Positions 15,147 through 24,256 of a DNA stretch of 64,000 nt are shown piece after piece. A program made the position numbers and the translations under genes. Source of the DNA: Catellatospora sichuanensis (GTDB lineage: Bacteria; Actinomycetota; Actinomycetes; Mycobacteriales; Micromonosporaceae); NCBI RefSeq assembly GCF_007483665.1, contig NZ_VIQO01000013.1, positions 1-64,000 on the forward strand, given 5' to 3'. The stretch's first letter is position 1. Each line of letters begins with the position of its first letter. The notes beneath the pieces are model-generated. The model searched no databases. It had not been told where the DNA came from and saw only the letters and a program-made list of their open reading frames with translations.

Positions 15147-16736
15147 ATGCCTTCTGTTTCGCGTCGTGCCGCCATCGGCGGACTGGCCGCGGGTGCCGCC
15201 GGTGTTCTGGCCGCCTGCGGATCCGGTCAGAAGCCGCAGCGCACCGGTGCCAATGTGCCGCAGCAGCGCACCGGTGAGTCCGTGACCGCGCCGGCGTCCC
15301 CGAAGCCCACCCCCGGCCGCACCCGCGCGCCGCGCACCGCCAACCCGGTCCCCGCCGAGAACAGCCACCCCACGGGCAAGCGCTGGCTCGCCGACGACCC
15401 CGGCTTCCGCAGCGCCGACGACGTACAGCAGCAGATCGCGGCCTACGCCTCGGCGACGAGTGTCGCCGCCGGCGAGTCGATCGACTTCCACGTGCACGTG
15501 GGCGGCTCCGAGGCGTACCGGATCGAGGTCTTCCGGCTGGGCCACTACGGCGGTGCCGGGGCCCGCCACGTGGTGAGCAGCCCCACGCTGAACGGCAGGC
15601 CGCAGCCGAAGGCGGCACGTGTGGTCAAGACCAACCTCGTCGCCTGCGACTGGCCCGTGGGGTGGACCCTGAAGGTGCCGGCCGGCTGGGTGTCCGGCAT
15701 GTACGTGGCGGTGTTCACCACCGCCTCGAACCACCGCAGCCATGCCGTCTTCGTGGTGCGCGACGAGCGCCGGACCGGCAACCTCTGCGTCGTGCTGCCG
15801 TTCTCCACGTACCAGGCCTACAACTTCTGGCCGCGCGACGGCCGCCTCGGGCGCAACCTCTACCACGGCTACCGGCTCGACGGCGTGATCGGCACCGAGG
15901 AGCGGTCCCGCAAGGTCTCCTTCGACCGGCCCTACAGCGGCTCCGGTCTGCCCTACATGTTCGACACCGACTACGACCTGATCCAGTGGGCCGAGCGCAG
16001 CGGCTACGACGTGACCTACGCCACGAGCGTGGACCTGCACGCCGGGCGGATCGATCCGCTCCGGCACGCGGGGCTCGTCTTCCCCGGGCACGACGAGTAC
16101 TGGTCGGCCGAGATGCGGGCGGCCGCCGAGACCGCGGTGGCCGGCGGGGTGAGCCTGGCCTTTTTGGCCGCCAACAACGTCTACTGGAACATCGGCTACG
16201 AGCCCGCCGGCGAGCGGCCGGACCGGGTCGTCGCCTGCTACAAGTACGCGCAGGAGGACCCGGGCTCGGCCGCCCGCCGGTCGACCGTCACCTGGCGCAC
16301 CCTCAGCGCGCACGACGCGGAGCAGCGGCTGCTCGGGGTGCAGTACAACGGCGTCGTCGCGACGGCCGCGCCGCTGATCGTGCAGCAGGCCGGCCACTGG
16401 ATGTGGCAGGGCGCGGGGGTCCAGGACGGCATGGCGATCCGCAACCTGGTGGCCGGCGAGGCGGACGGCCGCGACGCCGGCTACCCGTTCGCCGACGGCG
16501 TGCAGACCCTGCTGTCCGCCTCGCCGTACACGACCACCAGGGGCAAGCCCGCCGTGCAGAACACCAGCGTGTACGAGGCGGCCTCGGGCGCCGTGGTGTT
16601 CTGCGCGGGCACCTTCAACTGGCCGCTCGCGCTCAACCGCCGGGGCTACCGCGACCCCCGCATCCAGCGCGCCACCACGAACCTGATGAACCGCATGCTG
16701 AACCCCGAGGGCGCAGCACCCGCCATGCGGGCCTGA
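15147..16736 (+). CDS. Tat-exported lipoprotein with N,N-dimethylformamidase beta-like domain
   Basis: 529 residues. The N-terminus SRRAAIGGLAAGAAGVLAAC combines a twin-arginine motif (R6-R7) with a lipobox ending in Cys24, so it is probably folded in the cytosol, exported and lipid-anchored. A Pro/Thr-rich linker follows. From about residue 70 to the end it resembles the large-subunit domain of N,N-dimethylformamidase: STYQAYNFWP, RPYSGSGLPYMFDTDYDLIQW, GLVFPGHDEYWSAEM, AANNVYWNIG. A GGGGGAG ribosome site precedes it. Enzymatic function outside the cell is not established for this type. It is convergent with the DUF4230 gene. Confidence 0.8.
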   Translation: MPSVSRRAAIGGLAAGAAGVLAACGSGQKPQRTGANVPQQRTGESVTAPASPKPTPGRTRAPRTANPVPAENSHPTGKRWLADDPGFRSADDVQQQIAAYASATSVAAGESIDFHVHVGGSEAYRIEVFRLGHYGGAGARHVVSSPTLNGRPQPKAARVVKTNLVACDWPVGWTLKVPAGWVSGMYVAVFTTASNHRSHAVFVVRDERRTGNLCVVLPFSTYQAYNFWPRDGRLGRNLYHGYRLDGVIGTEERSRKVSFDRPYSGSGLPYMFDTDYDLIQWAERSGYDVTYATSVDLHAGRIDPLRHAGLVFPGHDEYWSAEMRAAAETAVAGGVSLAFLAANNVYWNIGYEPAGERPDRVVACYKYAQEDPGSAARRSTVTWRTLSAHDAEQRLLGVQYNGVVATAAPLIVQQAGHWMWQGAGVQDGMAIRNLVAGEADGRDAGYPFADGVQTLLSASPYTTTRGKPAVQNTSVYEAASGAVVFCAGTFNWPLALNRRGYRDPRIQRATTNLMNRMLNPEGAAPAMRA

Positions 16737-16738
16737 TC

Positions 16739-17509
16739 TCACGCCCCTTCGAAGATCACGGTCACCGAGGTGTAGCCCAGCGAGCGCATCATGCTCTCCA
16801 GGGTCTTGCGGGTGTTCTCCTCGGCCCGCTGCTGCAGCGTGCTCTTCTTCGCCGCGTCGGCCAGCTGCTGCTCGGCCCGCAGCAGGGTCTCCTGCTGCCG
16901 GTTCGGGTCACCGTCGAAGAACTCGGAGACCCGGTTGATCAGGCCCCGCTCCTCGGCGAAGACGTAGCTGCGGTCCAGGTCCAGCTTCGGCTCGGCGACC
17001 TGGGGCGCGGGCAGCGTGATGGTGACCGACTTGCGGTCCGGCGAGACGACGATCTTGTCTTCGGAGAGGTTGCTGAAGTCGACGTACGCCTCGACCGTGC
17101 CCGCGGCCACGAACAGGGTGCGCTGGTTGAGCAGCCAGTCCGGGATGAACTTGCGGTCCTCCTTGAGGTCGACGATGACCTCGAAGTTGCCCTCCGCGGC
17201 GACGAACCGGCTCAGGTCCTTGATCGACAGCAGCAGCGGCGGCTGGCTGTTGTCGGTCTTCTGCTCCGCGAACGGGTTGGCGAACTTCGGGATCAGCCCG
17301 GCCGCGGTCAGCCCGAAGTAGCCGCCGGCCAGCACGCCGAGCACGACCACCAGGGCCAGCAGGGCGCGCCCGAATCTTGACCGGCGGGGCGGCTCGACGT
17401 GCTCGACTTCCTCGTCGTCGGGTCGCTGCCGGGGCAGCGGTTCGGTCGGCCGGGACCGGCCGGGCTTGAACTCCGGCAGGTTCTGCGTCGGCTCGTCGGC
17501 GGCGCCCAT
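16739..17509 (-). CDS. DUF4230 membrane-anchored protein
   Basis: 256 residues. A Pro/Arg-rich cytoplasmic N-terminus of about 45 residues precedes a membrane span (ALLALVVVLGVLAGGYFGLTA), then an extracytoplasmic DUF4230 domain with the typical LLLSIKDLSRFVAAEGNFEVIVD strand pattern and a helical C-terminus (LLRAEQQLADAAKKSTL). The function of the family is unknown. The start has an AGGAG site. Its stop is two bases from the stop of the convergent lipoprotein gene, with no room for a separate terminator. Confidence 0.75.
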   Translation of the reverse strand: MGAADEPTQNLPEFKPGRSRPTEPLPRQRPDDEEVEHVEPPRRSRFGRALLALVVVLGVLAGGYFGLTAAGLIPKFANPFAEQKTDNSQPPLLLSIKDLSRFVAAEGNFEVIVDLKEDRKFIPDWLLNQRTLFVAAGTVEAYVDFSNLSEDKIVVSPDRKSVTITLPAPQVAEPKLDLDRSYVFAEERGLINRVSEFFDGDPNRQQETLLRAEQQLADAAKKSTLQQRAEENTRKTLESMMRSLGYTSVTVIFEGA

Positions 17510-17619
17510 TGACGTCTCCTGTCTGACCGCTGGGGTGTACGGACACCACGGTATTACCCGACGCCGACAACAAGCACCCTCTGCGGTCGGACCAATACGC
17601 GATAACCCGCGGGCGGCCG

Positions 17620-18792
17620 TCAGCCGAAGGCGGCGATGCCGGTGAGCCGCTGGCCGAGCACCAGCTGGTGGATCTCCGAGGTGCCCTCGTAGGTCAGCAC
17701 GCTCTCCAGGTTGTTGGCGTGGCGCAGCACCGGGTACTCCCCGGAGACGCCGTTGGCGCCGAGGATGGTGCGGCACTGCCGGGCGATCGCGATCGCCTCG
17801 CGCACGTTGTTGAGCTTGCCCGCGCTGACCATCTCCGGGCGCAGCCCCCCGCGGTCGGCCACCCGGCCCAGGTGCAACGCCAGCAGGAAGCCCTTCTGCA
17901 GCTCCAGCGCCATGTCGGCGAGCTTGGCCTGGGTGAGCTGGAAGCCCGCGATCGGCTTGCCGAACTGGGTGCGCGTGCCGGCGTACTCGATGGCGGTGTG
18001 CAGGCAGTCGCGGGCCGCGCCCAGCGCGCCCCAGACGATGCCGTAGCGAGCCTCGGTGAGGCAGCTCAGCGGGGCCTTGAGGCCCGCCGCGTCGGGCAGG
18101 ATCGCGTCGGCGGGCAGGCGCACCTCGTCCAGCACGATCTCCCCGGTGGCGCTGGCCCGCAGCGAGAGCTTGCCGGTGATCTCCTTGGCGGTGACGCCCG
18201 GCGTGTCCATGGGGACCGCGAAGCCGCGCACGCCCTCGTCGGTGCGGGCCCAGATCACGGCCACGTCGGCGACCGGCGCGTTGGTGATCCACATCTTGCC
18301 GCCGTGCAGCACCCAGCCGTCGCCGTCACGGCGGGCCCGGGTGGACATGTTCGCCGGGTCGGAACCGTGGTCGGGCTCGGTCAGGCCGAAACAGCCGATC
18401 AGCTCACCCTTGGCCATACCGGGCAGCCAGCGCTGCTTCTGCTCCTCGGACCCGTACTTCCAGATCGCGAACATGGCCAGCGAGCCCTGCACGCTCACCA
18501 GCGAGCGCACGCCCGAATCGGCCGCCTCCAGCTCCAGGCAGGCCAGCCCGTACGCGACCGCCGACGATCCGGCGCAGCCGTAGCCCTCCAGGTGCATGCC
18601 GAGCAGGCCGAGCGCGCCGAAGTCGCGGGCCAGCTCGCGCACCGGGGCGTGGCCGGTCTCGTACCAGCCGGCCACGTGGGGGCGTACCTTGTCGTCGACC
18701 AGGCGCCGGACCACGGCGCGGATCTGCAGCTCCTCGTCGGTGAGCAGCGAGTCCAGGTCGAGCAGATCGAGGGGGAGCACCGGAGTCGTCAC
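17620..18792 (-). CDS. gcdH: Acyl-CoA dehydrogenase, glutaryl-CoA dehydrogenase type
   Basis: 390 residues, the normal length. Typical flavin-binding blocks are CFGLTEPDHGSDP and GGKMWITNAPVADVAVIWA. The C-terminal TYEGTSEIHQLVLGQRLTG carries the catalytic glutamate in the YEGT position used by glutaryl-CoA dehydrogenases. These enzymes convert glutaryl-CoA to crotonyl-CoA in lysine and tryptophan breakdown; the class as an acyl-CoA dehydrogenase is certain, the substrate likely. The GTG start has AAGGTGA upstream. No linked fatty-acid or lysine degradation genes are present. Confidence 0.82.
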   Translation of the reverse strand: MTTPVLPLDLLDLDSLLTDEELQIRAVVRRLVDDKVRPHVAGWYETGHAPVRELARDFGALGLLGMHLEGYGCAGSSAVAYGLACLELEAADSGVRSLVSVQGSLAMFAIWKYGSEEQKQRWLPGMAKGELIGCFGLTEPDHGSDPANMSTRARRDGDGWVLHGGKMWITNAPVADVAVIWARTDEGVRGFAVPMDTPGVTAKEITGKLSLRASATGEIVLDEVRLPADAILPDAAGLKAPLSCLTEARYGIVWGALGAARDCLHTAIEYAGTRTQFGKPIAGFQLTQAKLADMALELQKGFLLALHLGRVADRGGLRPEMVSAGKLNNVREAIAIARQCRTILGANGVSGEYPVLRHANNLESVLTYEGTSEIHQLVLGQRLTGIAAFG

Positions 18793-18965
18793 GGGGTCAC
18801 CTTAACGGCGGCTAAGCCATCAGGTAAACGACGGCCGGGTTCGGCCGCCGACCGCACCCGCCAGGAGCGGAAGTCCGCGCAGCGGACGAGCGACCGGCGG
18901 GTAAGGGAGGCCTCCCAGGCCGAACCCCGCGCCCGCGGAGGCGGGCGCCAGCAGCTCAGCTCAGC

Positions 18966-19259
18966 TCAGCTGAGCACCAGGATGCGGACGTGGATCTGGT
19001 GCCGCTGCTGGAGTGCCGCCCGCAGCGCCCGATGCAGCCCGTCCTCCAGGTAGAGCTCACCCTTCCACTGCACGACGTGCGGGAACAGATCGCCGTAGAA
19101 CGTGGAGTCGTCCGCCAGGACCCGGTCGAGCGCCATCTCCAGCTTGATGGTGATGAGCTGGTTGAGCGACACCCGCTCCGGCGGGATCTCGGCCCACTGC
19201 TTGAGGGTGTACCCGTGCTCCGGGTACGGCTGCCCGTCGCGCACCGCCTTGAAGATCAC
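18966..19259 (-). CDS. Small conserved protein with ParB-like GLHR motif
   Basis: 97 residues, GTG start with a strong GGAGGGGAGGG site. It contains a WAEIPPERVSLNQLITIK segment and the C-terminal block YLEDGLHRALRAALQQR, which resembles the D-G-x-H-R nucleotide site of ParB/sulfiredoxin-fold proteins. Homologues of this kind are common in actinomycetes and are sometimes labelled VapB-like antitoxins; nothing here proves either role, and no toxin gene is adjacent. Four overlapping CAGCTCAG-type repeats lie across its stop at about 18954-18975. Confidence 0.6.
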   Translation of the reverse strand: MIFKAVRDGQPYPEHGYTLKQWAEIPPERVSLNQLITIKLEMALDRVLADDSTFYGDLFPHVVQWKGELYLEDGLHRALRAALQQRHQIHVRILVLS

Positions 19260-19294
19260 GCCTGCCCTCCCCTCCGAAACCGAGTGCGCTCAGC

Positions 19295-19954
19295 CTAACC
19301 GCCGTCGGCGACGTTGTGCGCACCCACCGGCGCCCGCGCTGCTTCCACGGTCGCTCCCCAGGTCCCGCGGTGGACCACCTCGTCGAGTGACCTGCGCCCC
19401 CGGGCGAGTGACGCCGACCGGTGATCGGCCGCTCGGTAACCCACGCTCACCGCGCCGACCGGGGCGTACGCCGCCGGCACCCCGAACGCCTCGCGGAACG
19501 CGTCGAGCCGCTGCGGCGGGATGCCGAAGAAGCACGCGCCCAGGCCCTCGTCCACGGCGGTGAGCAGCATCAGCAGCGCGGCCATGCCGGTGTCGACATG
19601 CCAGTACGGCACCGCCCAGCGCGCCTCGTCGCGATCCGTCCAGCCCTTGTCGGCCTCGGCGTACCGGTCCAGGTACGCCGACTTGTCCGACAGGGGCACG
19701 ATGATCAACGGAGCCGTGCGCATGTTGTGCAGCCACCGGGTCCGCGCTCCGGCCTGCGGGCTCGCCGCGGTCCAGAAGCGTTCCCGCTCGTCCGCCGTCT
19801 CCAGCACCAGGAACGCCCAGCCCTGGGCGAACCCGGCCGAGGGTGCCCGGGTGGCGTGGCTCAGCAGCCGCTGCACGACCTCGGCCGGCACCGGCCGGTC
19901 CGGGTCGTACCGGCGCACCATCCGGCGCCGGCGGACGACGTCGGCGAACTCCAC
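19295..19954 (-). CDS. Nitroreductase-family FMN oxidoreductase
   Basis: 219 residues. The N-terminal RRRMVRRYDPDRPVPAEVVQRLL segment and HATRAPSAGFAQGW are the FMN-binding start of the nitroreductase family; the central DTGMAALLMLLTAVDEGLGACFFG and VGYRAADHRSAS complete the fold. Members reduce nitro-aromatics, quinones or flavins, or belong to coenzyme F420/BluB-like branches; the substrate is not clear. The GTG start is two bases past the stop of the epimerase gene, so it is the last gene of a pdxH-epimerase-nitroreductase operon. Confidence 0.82.
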   Translation of the reverse strand: MEFADVVRRRRMVRRYDPDRPVPAEVVQRLLSHATRAPSAGFAQGWAFLVLETADERERFWTAASPQAGARTRWLHNMRTAPLIIVPLSDKSAYLDRYAEADKGWTDRDEARWAVPYWHVDTGMAALLMLLTAVDEGLGACFFGIPPQRLDAFREAFGVPAAYAPVGAVSVGYRAADHRSASLARGRRSLDEVVHRGTWGATVEAARAPVGAHNVADGG

Positions 19955-19956
19955 GC

Positions 19957-20880
19957 TCAGGCCCCGAGATCGGCGCGGATTCCCCAGGTGCCCTGCCAGG
20001 TCTCGGCCGGGGCCAGCTCGATCAGGTCCCGGCCCGAGCGCATCGCGTCAGGCGGGCAGGTCATCGGCTCGATCGCGACCGCGCGGCGGTGCCGCTCGCC
20101 GGTCAGCGTGTGCGCGGTGAACAGCTGCCACCAGTGGAAGTTCTGATCCGCCCAGACGTGCACCGCACGCCCGTCCGGCGCGCTGATGCTGACCGTCGAG
20201 CCGCCGTCGCCGTCGCGCACCAGGTCACCGAACGCGGTGTCCAGCTCCAGCGCGCCGATGCGCCGCGGCTCGGTGAAATCGAACTCGCCGCCGGCCACCT
20301 TCGCCGCGCCGATCGGCAGCATGCGGCCGTCGACCAGCAGCCGGGTCCGGGCGGGCACGGTGAGCGTCAGCTCGTCCACCGGGACGCCGGGAATGCGCAG
20401 GTAGGGGTGCGTGCCGACGCCGAACGGCGCGGTGTCGCCGGAGCGGTTCACGACGCTGTGCGTCACCGCCAGCCCGTTCTCGCCCAGCCGGTACTCGACC
20501 AGCAGGCCCAGCCGCCACGGGTAGCCGATCTGGGGCTCCAGCCCGCACTCCACCGCGAGCAGGCCGTCCTCGGCGTTCACCACGTGCCAGGGAAGCCAGC
20601 GGACCAGGCCGTGGATGGCGTTGTGCAGAGTCGGCTCGCTCAGCGGAAGCTGGTGCGCCTGACCCGCGTGGCGGTAGTGGCCGTCGCGGATCCGGTTCGG
20701 CCAGGGCATCAGCAGCTGGCCGGAGCCGGCCGGGCAGAGCTCGCCCTCGGCGTACCCGTCGAGGATCTCCGTCCCGCCCACGGTATAGCTGCGCAGACCG
20801 CCGCCGACCTCGACGACGGTAGCGGTCTGGTCACCGTGGCTGAGCGTCCATTGGGTGCCGGACGGCCGAAAGTTGGTCAC
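19957..20880 (-). CDS. Aldose 1-epimerase family protein
   Basis: 307 residues from GTG 20880 with AGGGTGCGAG upstream. Typical galactose-mutarotase-fold blocks are LMPWPNRIRDGHY, LHNAIHGLVRW (conserved His), FGVGTHPYLRIPG (second catalytic His region) and AIEPMTCPPDA with the catalytic Glu. It should catalyse anomer interconversion of a hexose or related sugar in the cytosol. It lies between pdxH (23-bp gap) and the nitroreductase gene in one operon. The preferred sugar is unknown. Confidence 0.85.
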   Translation of the reverse strand: MTNFRPSGTQWTLSHGDQTATVVEVGGGLRSYTVGGTEILDGYAEGELCPAGSGQLLMPWPNRIRDGHYRHAGQAHQLPLSEPTLHNAIHGLVRWLPWHVVNAEDGLLAVECGLEPQIGYPWRLGLLVEYRLGENGLAVTHSVVNRSGDTAPFGVGTHPYLRIPGVPVDELTLTVPARTRLLVDGRMLPIGAAKVAGGEFDFTEPRRIGALELDTAFGDLVRDGDGGSTVSISAPDGRAVHVWADQNFHWWQLFTAHTLTGERHRRAVAIEPMTCPPDAMRSGRDLIELAPAETWQGTWGIRADLGA

Positions 20881-20903
20881 GATCTCGCACCCTACATTGC
20901 TTT

Positions 20904-21623
20904 CTAAGGCGCGAGGCGCTCCACGATCCACCTGTCCGCGCCGCCGCTCGTGTCCCTGCGGAAACGGAGCCGGTCGTGCAGCCGGCTGCGCCTGCCCTGC
21001 CAGAACTCGACGGTCTCCGGCTCCACCCGCAGGCCGCCCCAGTGCTCGGGCAGCGGCACCTCCGCCTCCGCCGGGAACGACTGCTCCGCGGCGGCGTACG
21101 CGTCCTCCAGCGCCTGCCGGCCGGGCAGCACCGACGACTGCGCGCTGGCCCACGCGCCCAGCTGGGCCCCGCGCGGGCGCAGCCGGAAGTACTCCTCGCT
21201 CACGTGCCGGTCCACCGGTGTGATCCGCCCGCACACCACCACCTGGCGGCCCATCGCGAACCACGGGAAGAGCAGGCTGGCGTACGGGTTGGCCAGCGCC
21301 TCGCGGCCCTTGCGCGAGGCGTAGTTGGTGAAGAACACGAAACCGCGCTCGTCGTACCCCTTGAGCAGCACGGTGCGGCTGCTCGGCCGCCCGTCGGCGT
21401 CGGCCGTGGCGACGATCATCGCGTTCGGCTCGGGCAGGTCCGCGGCGACAGCCTCGGCGAACCACCGCCCGAACTGGGTGGACCAGTCCGCGGCCAGGTG
21501 CTCTTCGACGAGCGGCTCCTCGCGCACGGCCGGGCGGTGCGCGGCGGCGGGCTCGTATTCACGGCGCATGCGCGCCAGGTCGTGGGGCGCGGCGGAGGGG
21601 CCGGTGGTCAAGGTGTGCTCCAA
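20904..21623 (-). CDS. pdxH: Pyridoxamine 5'-phosphate oxidase
   Basis: 239 residues. Family hallmarks are PNAMIVATADADGRPSSRTVLLKGYDERG, FFTNYASRKGREL-like binding loop (TNYASRKGREA), VCGRI, SEEYFRLRPRGAQLGAWAS and the C-terminal FWQGRRSRLHDRLRFRR that closes the PLP site. It uses FMN and oxygen to make pyridoxal 5'-phosphate from pyridoxine or pyridoxamine phosphate. It is the first gene of an operon and is divergent from citrate synthase. PLP is the cofactor of SerC encoded about 1.5 kb away, but no regulatory link is visible. Confidence 0.93.
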   Translation of the reverse strand: MEHTLTTGPSAAPHDLARMRREYEPAAAHRPAVREEPLVEEHLAADWSTQFGRWFAEAVAADLPEPNAMIVATADADGRPSSRTVLLKGYDERGFVFFTNYASRKGREALANPYASLLFPWFAMGRQVVVCGRITPVDRHVSEEYFRLRPRGAQLGAWASAQSSVLPGRQALEDAYAAAEQSFPAEAEVPLPEHWGGLRVEPETVEFWQGRRSRLHDRLRFRRDTSGGADRWIVERLAP

Positions 21624-21701
21624 GTCACGTAGTCATCCTGTCGCACTGCGTATCAGCAGTGGAAATCGTGTCGTGCCAGCTCGCCACCGGTGGAAATCCC
21701 G

Positions 21702-21730
21702 TTGACAAGCCCGCCGCCCGCCGAAGATGT
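21702..21730 (+). promoter_or_regulatory. Possible promoter of citrate synthase gene
   Basis: TTGACA (21702-21707) is followed after 17 bases by AGATGT (21725-21730). The -35 box is a perfect match to the housekeeping consensus and the -10 box is weak. The leader would be about 95 bases. It also contains TGAACCTAACCTCAGG, which faintly recalls an iron-regulator half-site. Confidence 0.4.
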
Positions 21731-21831
21731 CGCTTCCGGCACGTGCGGGGCGGGTCGCCAAACGGTTACCCGCGGGGCAAGATGTTGCTCGAACTGAACC
21801 TAACCTCAGGTCCACGAACCGGGAGAACGAC

Positions 21832-22935
21832 ATGTCCGACTTCAAGCCGGGCCTGGAGGGCGTGATCGCCTTCGAGACCGAGATCGCCGAGCCCGACAAG
21901 GAAGGCGGTTCGCTTCGCTACCGGGGCGTCGACATCGAGGATCTGATCGGCCAGGTCTCCTTCGGCAACGTCTGGGCGCTGCTGGTGGACGGCAAGTTCG
22001 GCCCGGGCCTGCCGCCCGCCGAGCCGTTCCCGGTGCCTGTGCACTCCGGTGACATCCGCGTCGACGTGCAGTCCGCGGTGGCCATGCTCGCCCCGTACTG
22101 GGGCCTGGGACAGCTGCTCGACATCTCCGACGAGCAGGCCCGCGAGGACCTCGCCCGGGTGTCGGTGACCGCGCTGTCCTTCGTGGCGCAGTCGGCTCGC
22201 GGCCTGGGCCTGCCGGCCGTGCCGCAGAAGGAGATCGACAAGGCGCAGACCATCGTGGAGCGCTTCATGAAGCGCTGGCGCGGTGAGCCCGACCCGCGGC
22301 ACGTCAAGGCCGTCGACGCGTACTTCATCTCCGCCGCCGAGCACGGCATGAACGCCTCCACCTTCACCACCCGGGTCGTCGCCTCCACCGGCGCCGACGC
22401 CGCGGCCTGCATCTCCTCCGGCATCGGCGCGCTGTCCGGCCCGCTGCACGGCGGCGCGCCCTCGCGGGTGCTGCACATGATCGAGGGAGTGGAGCGCTCC
22501 GGCGACGCCGAGGGCTACGTCAAGGGCGTGCTGGACCGCGGCGAGCGGCTGATGGGCTTCGGCCACCGGGTCTACCGGGCCGAGGACCCGCGTGCCCGCG
22601 TGCTGCGCCGCACCGCCAAGGAGCTGGGCGCGGCCCGCTACGAGGTGGCCGAGGCGCTGGAGAAGGCCGCGCTGGCCGAGCTGCGCGCCCGCCGCCCCGA
22701 CCGGGTGCTGGAGACCAACGTCGAGTTCTGGTCCGCGGTCGTGCTCGACTTCGCCGAGGTCCCCGCGCACATGTTCACCTCCATGTTCACCTGTGCCCGG
22801 GTGGCCGGCTGGTCCGCGCACATCCTGGAGCAGAAGAAGCTGGGCCGCCTGGTCCGCCCGTCGGCGACGTACGTCGGCCCGGGCACCCGCAAGGCGCAGC
22901 AGGTCGAGGGCTGGAACGCCATCAGCCACCACTGA
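21832..22935 (+). CDS. citA: Citrate synthase (short, CitA/CS2 type)
   Basis: 367 residues. The N-terminal FKPGLEGVIAFETEIAEPDKEGGSLRYRG start is typical of the second actinobacterial citrate synthase. Catalytic and substrate-binding blocks are AAEHGMNASTFTTRVVAST, GALSGPLHGGAPSRV and LMGFGHRVYRAEDPRA, followed by the NVEFWSAVVLDFAEVPAHMFT region with the catalytic Asp. It condenses oxaloacetate and acetyl-CoA. GGGAGA precedes the start. A strong terminator follows, so it is probably monocistronic. Confidence 0.92.
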   Translation: MSDFKPGLEGVIAFETEIAEPDKEGGSLRYRGVDIEDLIGQVSFGNVWALLVDGKFGPGLPPAEPFPVPVHSGDIRVDVQSAVAMLAPYWGLGQLLDISDEQAREDLARVSVTALSFVAQSARGLGLPAVPQKEIDKAQTIVERFMKRWRGEPDPRHVKAVDAYFISAAEHGMNASTFTTRVVASTGADAAACISSGIGALSGPLHGGAPSRVLHMIEGVERSGDAEGYVKGVLDRGERLMGFGHRVYRAEDPRARVLRRTAKELGAARYEVAEALEKAALAELRARRPDRVLETNVEFWSAVVLDFAEVPAHMFTSMFTCARVAGWSAHILEQKKLGRLVRPSATYVGPGTRKAQQVEGWNAISHH

Positions 22936-22945
22936 CCCGTGCTTC

Positions 22946-22986
22946 CGCACGCGAAGGGCGCCCGCACAACGGGCGCCCTTCGTGCG
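22946..22986 (+). terminator. Terminator after citrate synthase
   Basis: GAAGGGCGCCCG (22953-22964) pairs exactly with CGGGCGCCCTTC (22970-22981), extended by CGCAC/GTGCG with a two-base bulge. It begins 10 bases after the stop codon. Confidence 0.7.
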
Positions 22987-23114
22987 TGAGGACCGTCACG
23001 GGGGAAAGGGTGGGACGTCGGGCGGAGGTGGCTCGTTGACGTGGGAGAATGCGGCATACGGCAGCGTCGCCGATGCTCTCTCGCACGATCTGACACGCCT
23101 GAAGGACTGATGTC

Positions 23115-24239
23115 ATGGCCGAGACGCCGATCAAGATCCCTGCCGAGCTCCTGCCTGTCGACGGCCGGTTCTGCTGCGGCCCGTCCAAGGTACGGCCCCA
23201 GGCGGTGGAGGCGCTCAGCTCGGTCGCCGGCTCCTTCCTCGGCACCTCGCACCGGCAGAAGACGGTGAAGAACCAGGTCGCCCGCTTCCGGCAGGGGCTG
23301 GCCGACTTCTTCGGCCTGCCCGAGGGCTATGAGGTGATCATCGGCAACGGTGGCACCACCGCCTTCTGGGAGGTGGCCGCGTTCTCCCTGATCGAGGACC
23401 GGGCGCAGTTCGCCACGTTCGGCGAGTTCGGCGCGAAGTTCGCCAAGGCCGTCAAGGACGCCCCGTTCCTGGGCGCGCCGACGGTCCACAAGGGTGAGCC
23501 GGGCAGCGCCGCGTTCCTGGTCGCCGAGGAAGGCGTGGACGCCTACGGCATCACGCAGAACGAGACGTCGACCGGTGTCGCGGTGCCGGTGCAGCGGGTG
23601 GCGGGGGCCGACCCCGGCGCGCTGATCCTGCACGACGCCACCTCGGCCGCGGGCGGCCTGCCCGTGGACCTGACCCAGAGCGACGTCTACTACTTCGCGC
23701 CGCAGAAGTGCTTCGCCTCGGACGGCGGCCTGTGGATCGCCATCCTCTCGCCGGCCGCCATCGCGCGCGCCGAACAGATCAAGGCGGGCGGCCGCTACAT
23801 CCCGGCGTTCCTGGACCTGGTCACCGCGATCGAGAACTCGCGGCTGGAGCAGACCCTGAACACGCCCGCGCTGGCCACCGTCTTCCTGGCCGCCGAGCAG
23901 ACCGACTGGATGAACGCGCAGGGCGGCCTGTCCTGGGCGGCGCAGCGCACCGCGGAGAGCGCCGAGATCCTGTACCGCTGGGCGGAGAAGTCGCCGGCGG
24001 CGACGCCGTTCGTGACGGACCCCGGGCTGCGCTCCAATGTGGTCGCCACGATCGACTTCAACGACGGCGTCGACGCGGCCGCGATCGCCAAGACACTGCG
24101 CGCCAACGGCGTGGTCGACACCGAGCCCTACCGCAAGCTGGGCCGCAACCAGCTGCGCGTCGCGCTCTACCCGGCCATCGAGCCGTCGGACGTGCAGGCG
24201 CTGACCGCGAGCATCGACTACGTGATCGAGCAGCTGTAG
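23115..24239 (+). CDS. serC: Phosphoserine aminotransferase (actinobacterial type)
   Basis: 374 residues, class V aminotransferase of the actinobacterial SerC branch. It begins IPAELLPVDGRFCCGPSKVRP; the PLP lysine lies in VYYFAPQKCFASDGG, and GNGGTTAFWE and TQNETSTGV contribute to cofactor and substrate binding. It converts 3-phosphohydroxypyruvate to phosphoserine using glutamate, in serine synthesis, and can also serve pyridoxal phosphate synthesis in some bacteria. It is single, with a canonical terminator behind it. Confidence 0.92.
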   Translation: MAETPIKIPAELLPVDGRFCCGPSKVRPQAVEALSSVAGSFLGTSHRQKTVKNQVARFRQGLADFFGLPEGYEVIIGNGGTTAFWEVAAFSLIEDRAQFATFGEFGAKFAKAVKDAPFLGAPTVHKGEPGSAAFLVAEEGVDAYGITQNETSTGVAVPVQRVAGADPGALILHDATSAAGGLPVDLTQSDVYYFAPQKCFASDGGLWIAILSPAAIARAEQIKAGGRYIPAFLDLVTAIENSRLEQTLNTPALATVFLAAEQTDWMNAQGGLSWAAQRTAESAEILYRWAEKSPAATPFVTDPGLRSNVVATIDFNDGVDAAAIAKTLRANGVVDTEPYRKLGRNQLRVALYPAIEPSDVQALTASIDYVIEQL

Positions 24240-24256
24240 ACCGATCAGCGCACGTG

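Noticed and set aside
18954-18975. CAGCTCAG repeats as a regulatory array
   Set aside because: Short overlapping repeats over a stop codon with no second site; better explained as simple sequence slippage.
21796-21815. IdeR-like box before citrate synthase
   Set aside because: Match to the consensus is partial and lies downstream of the likely promoter; too weak to list as a site.
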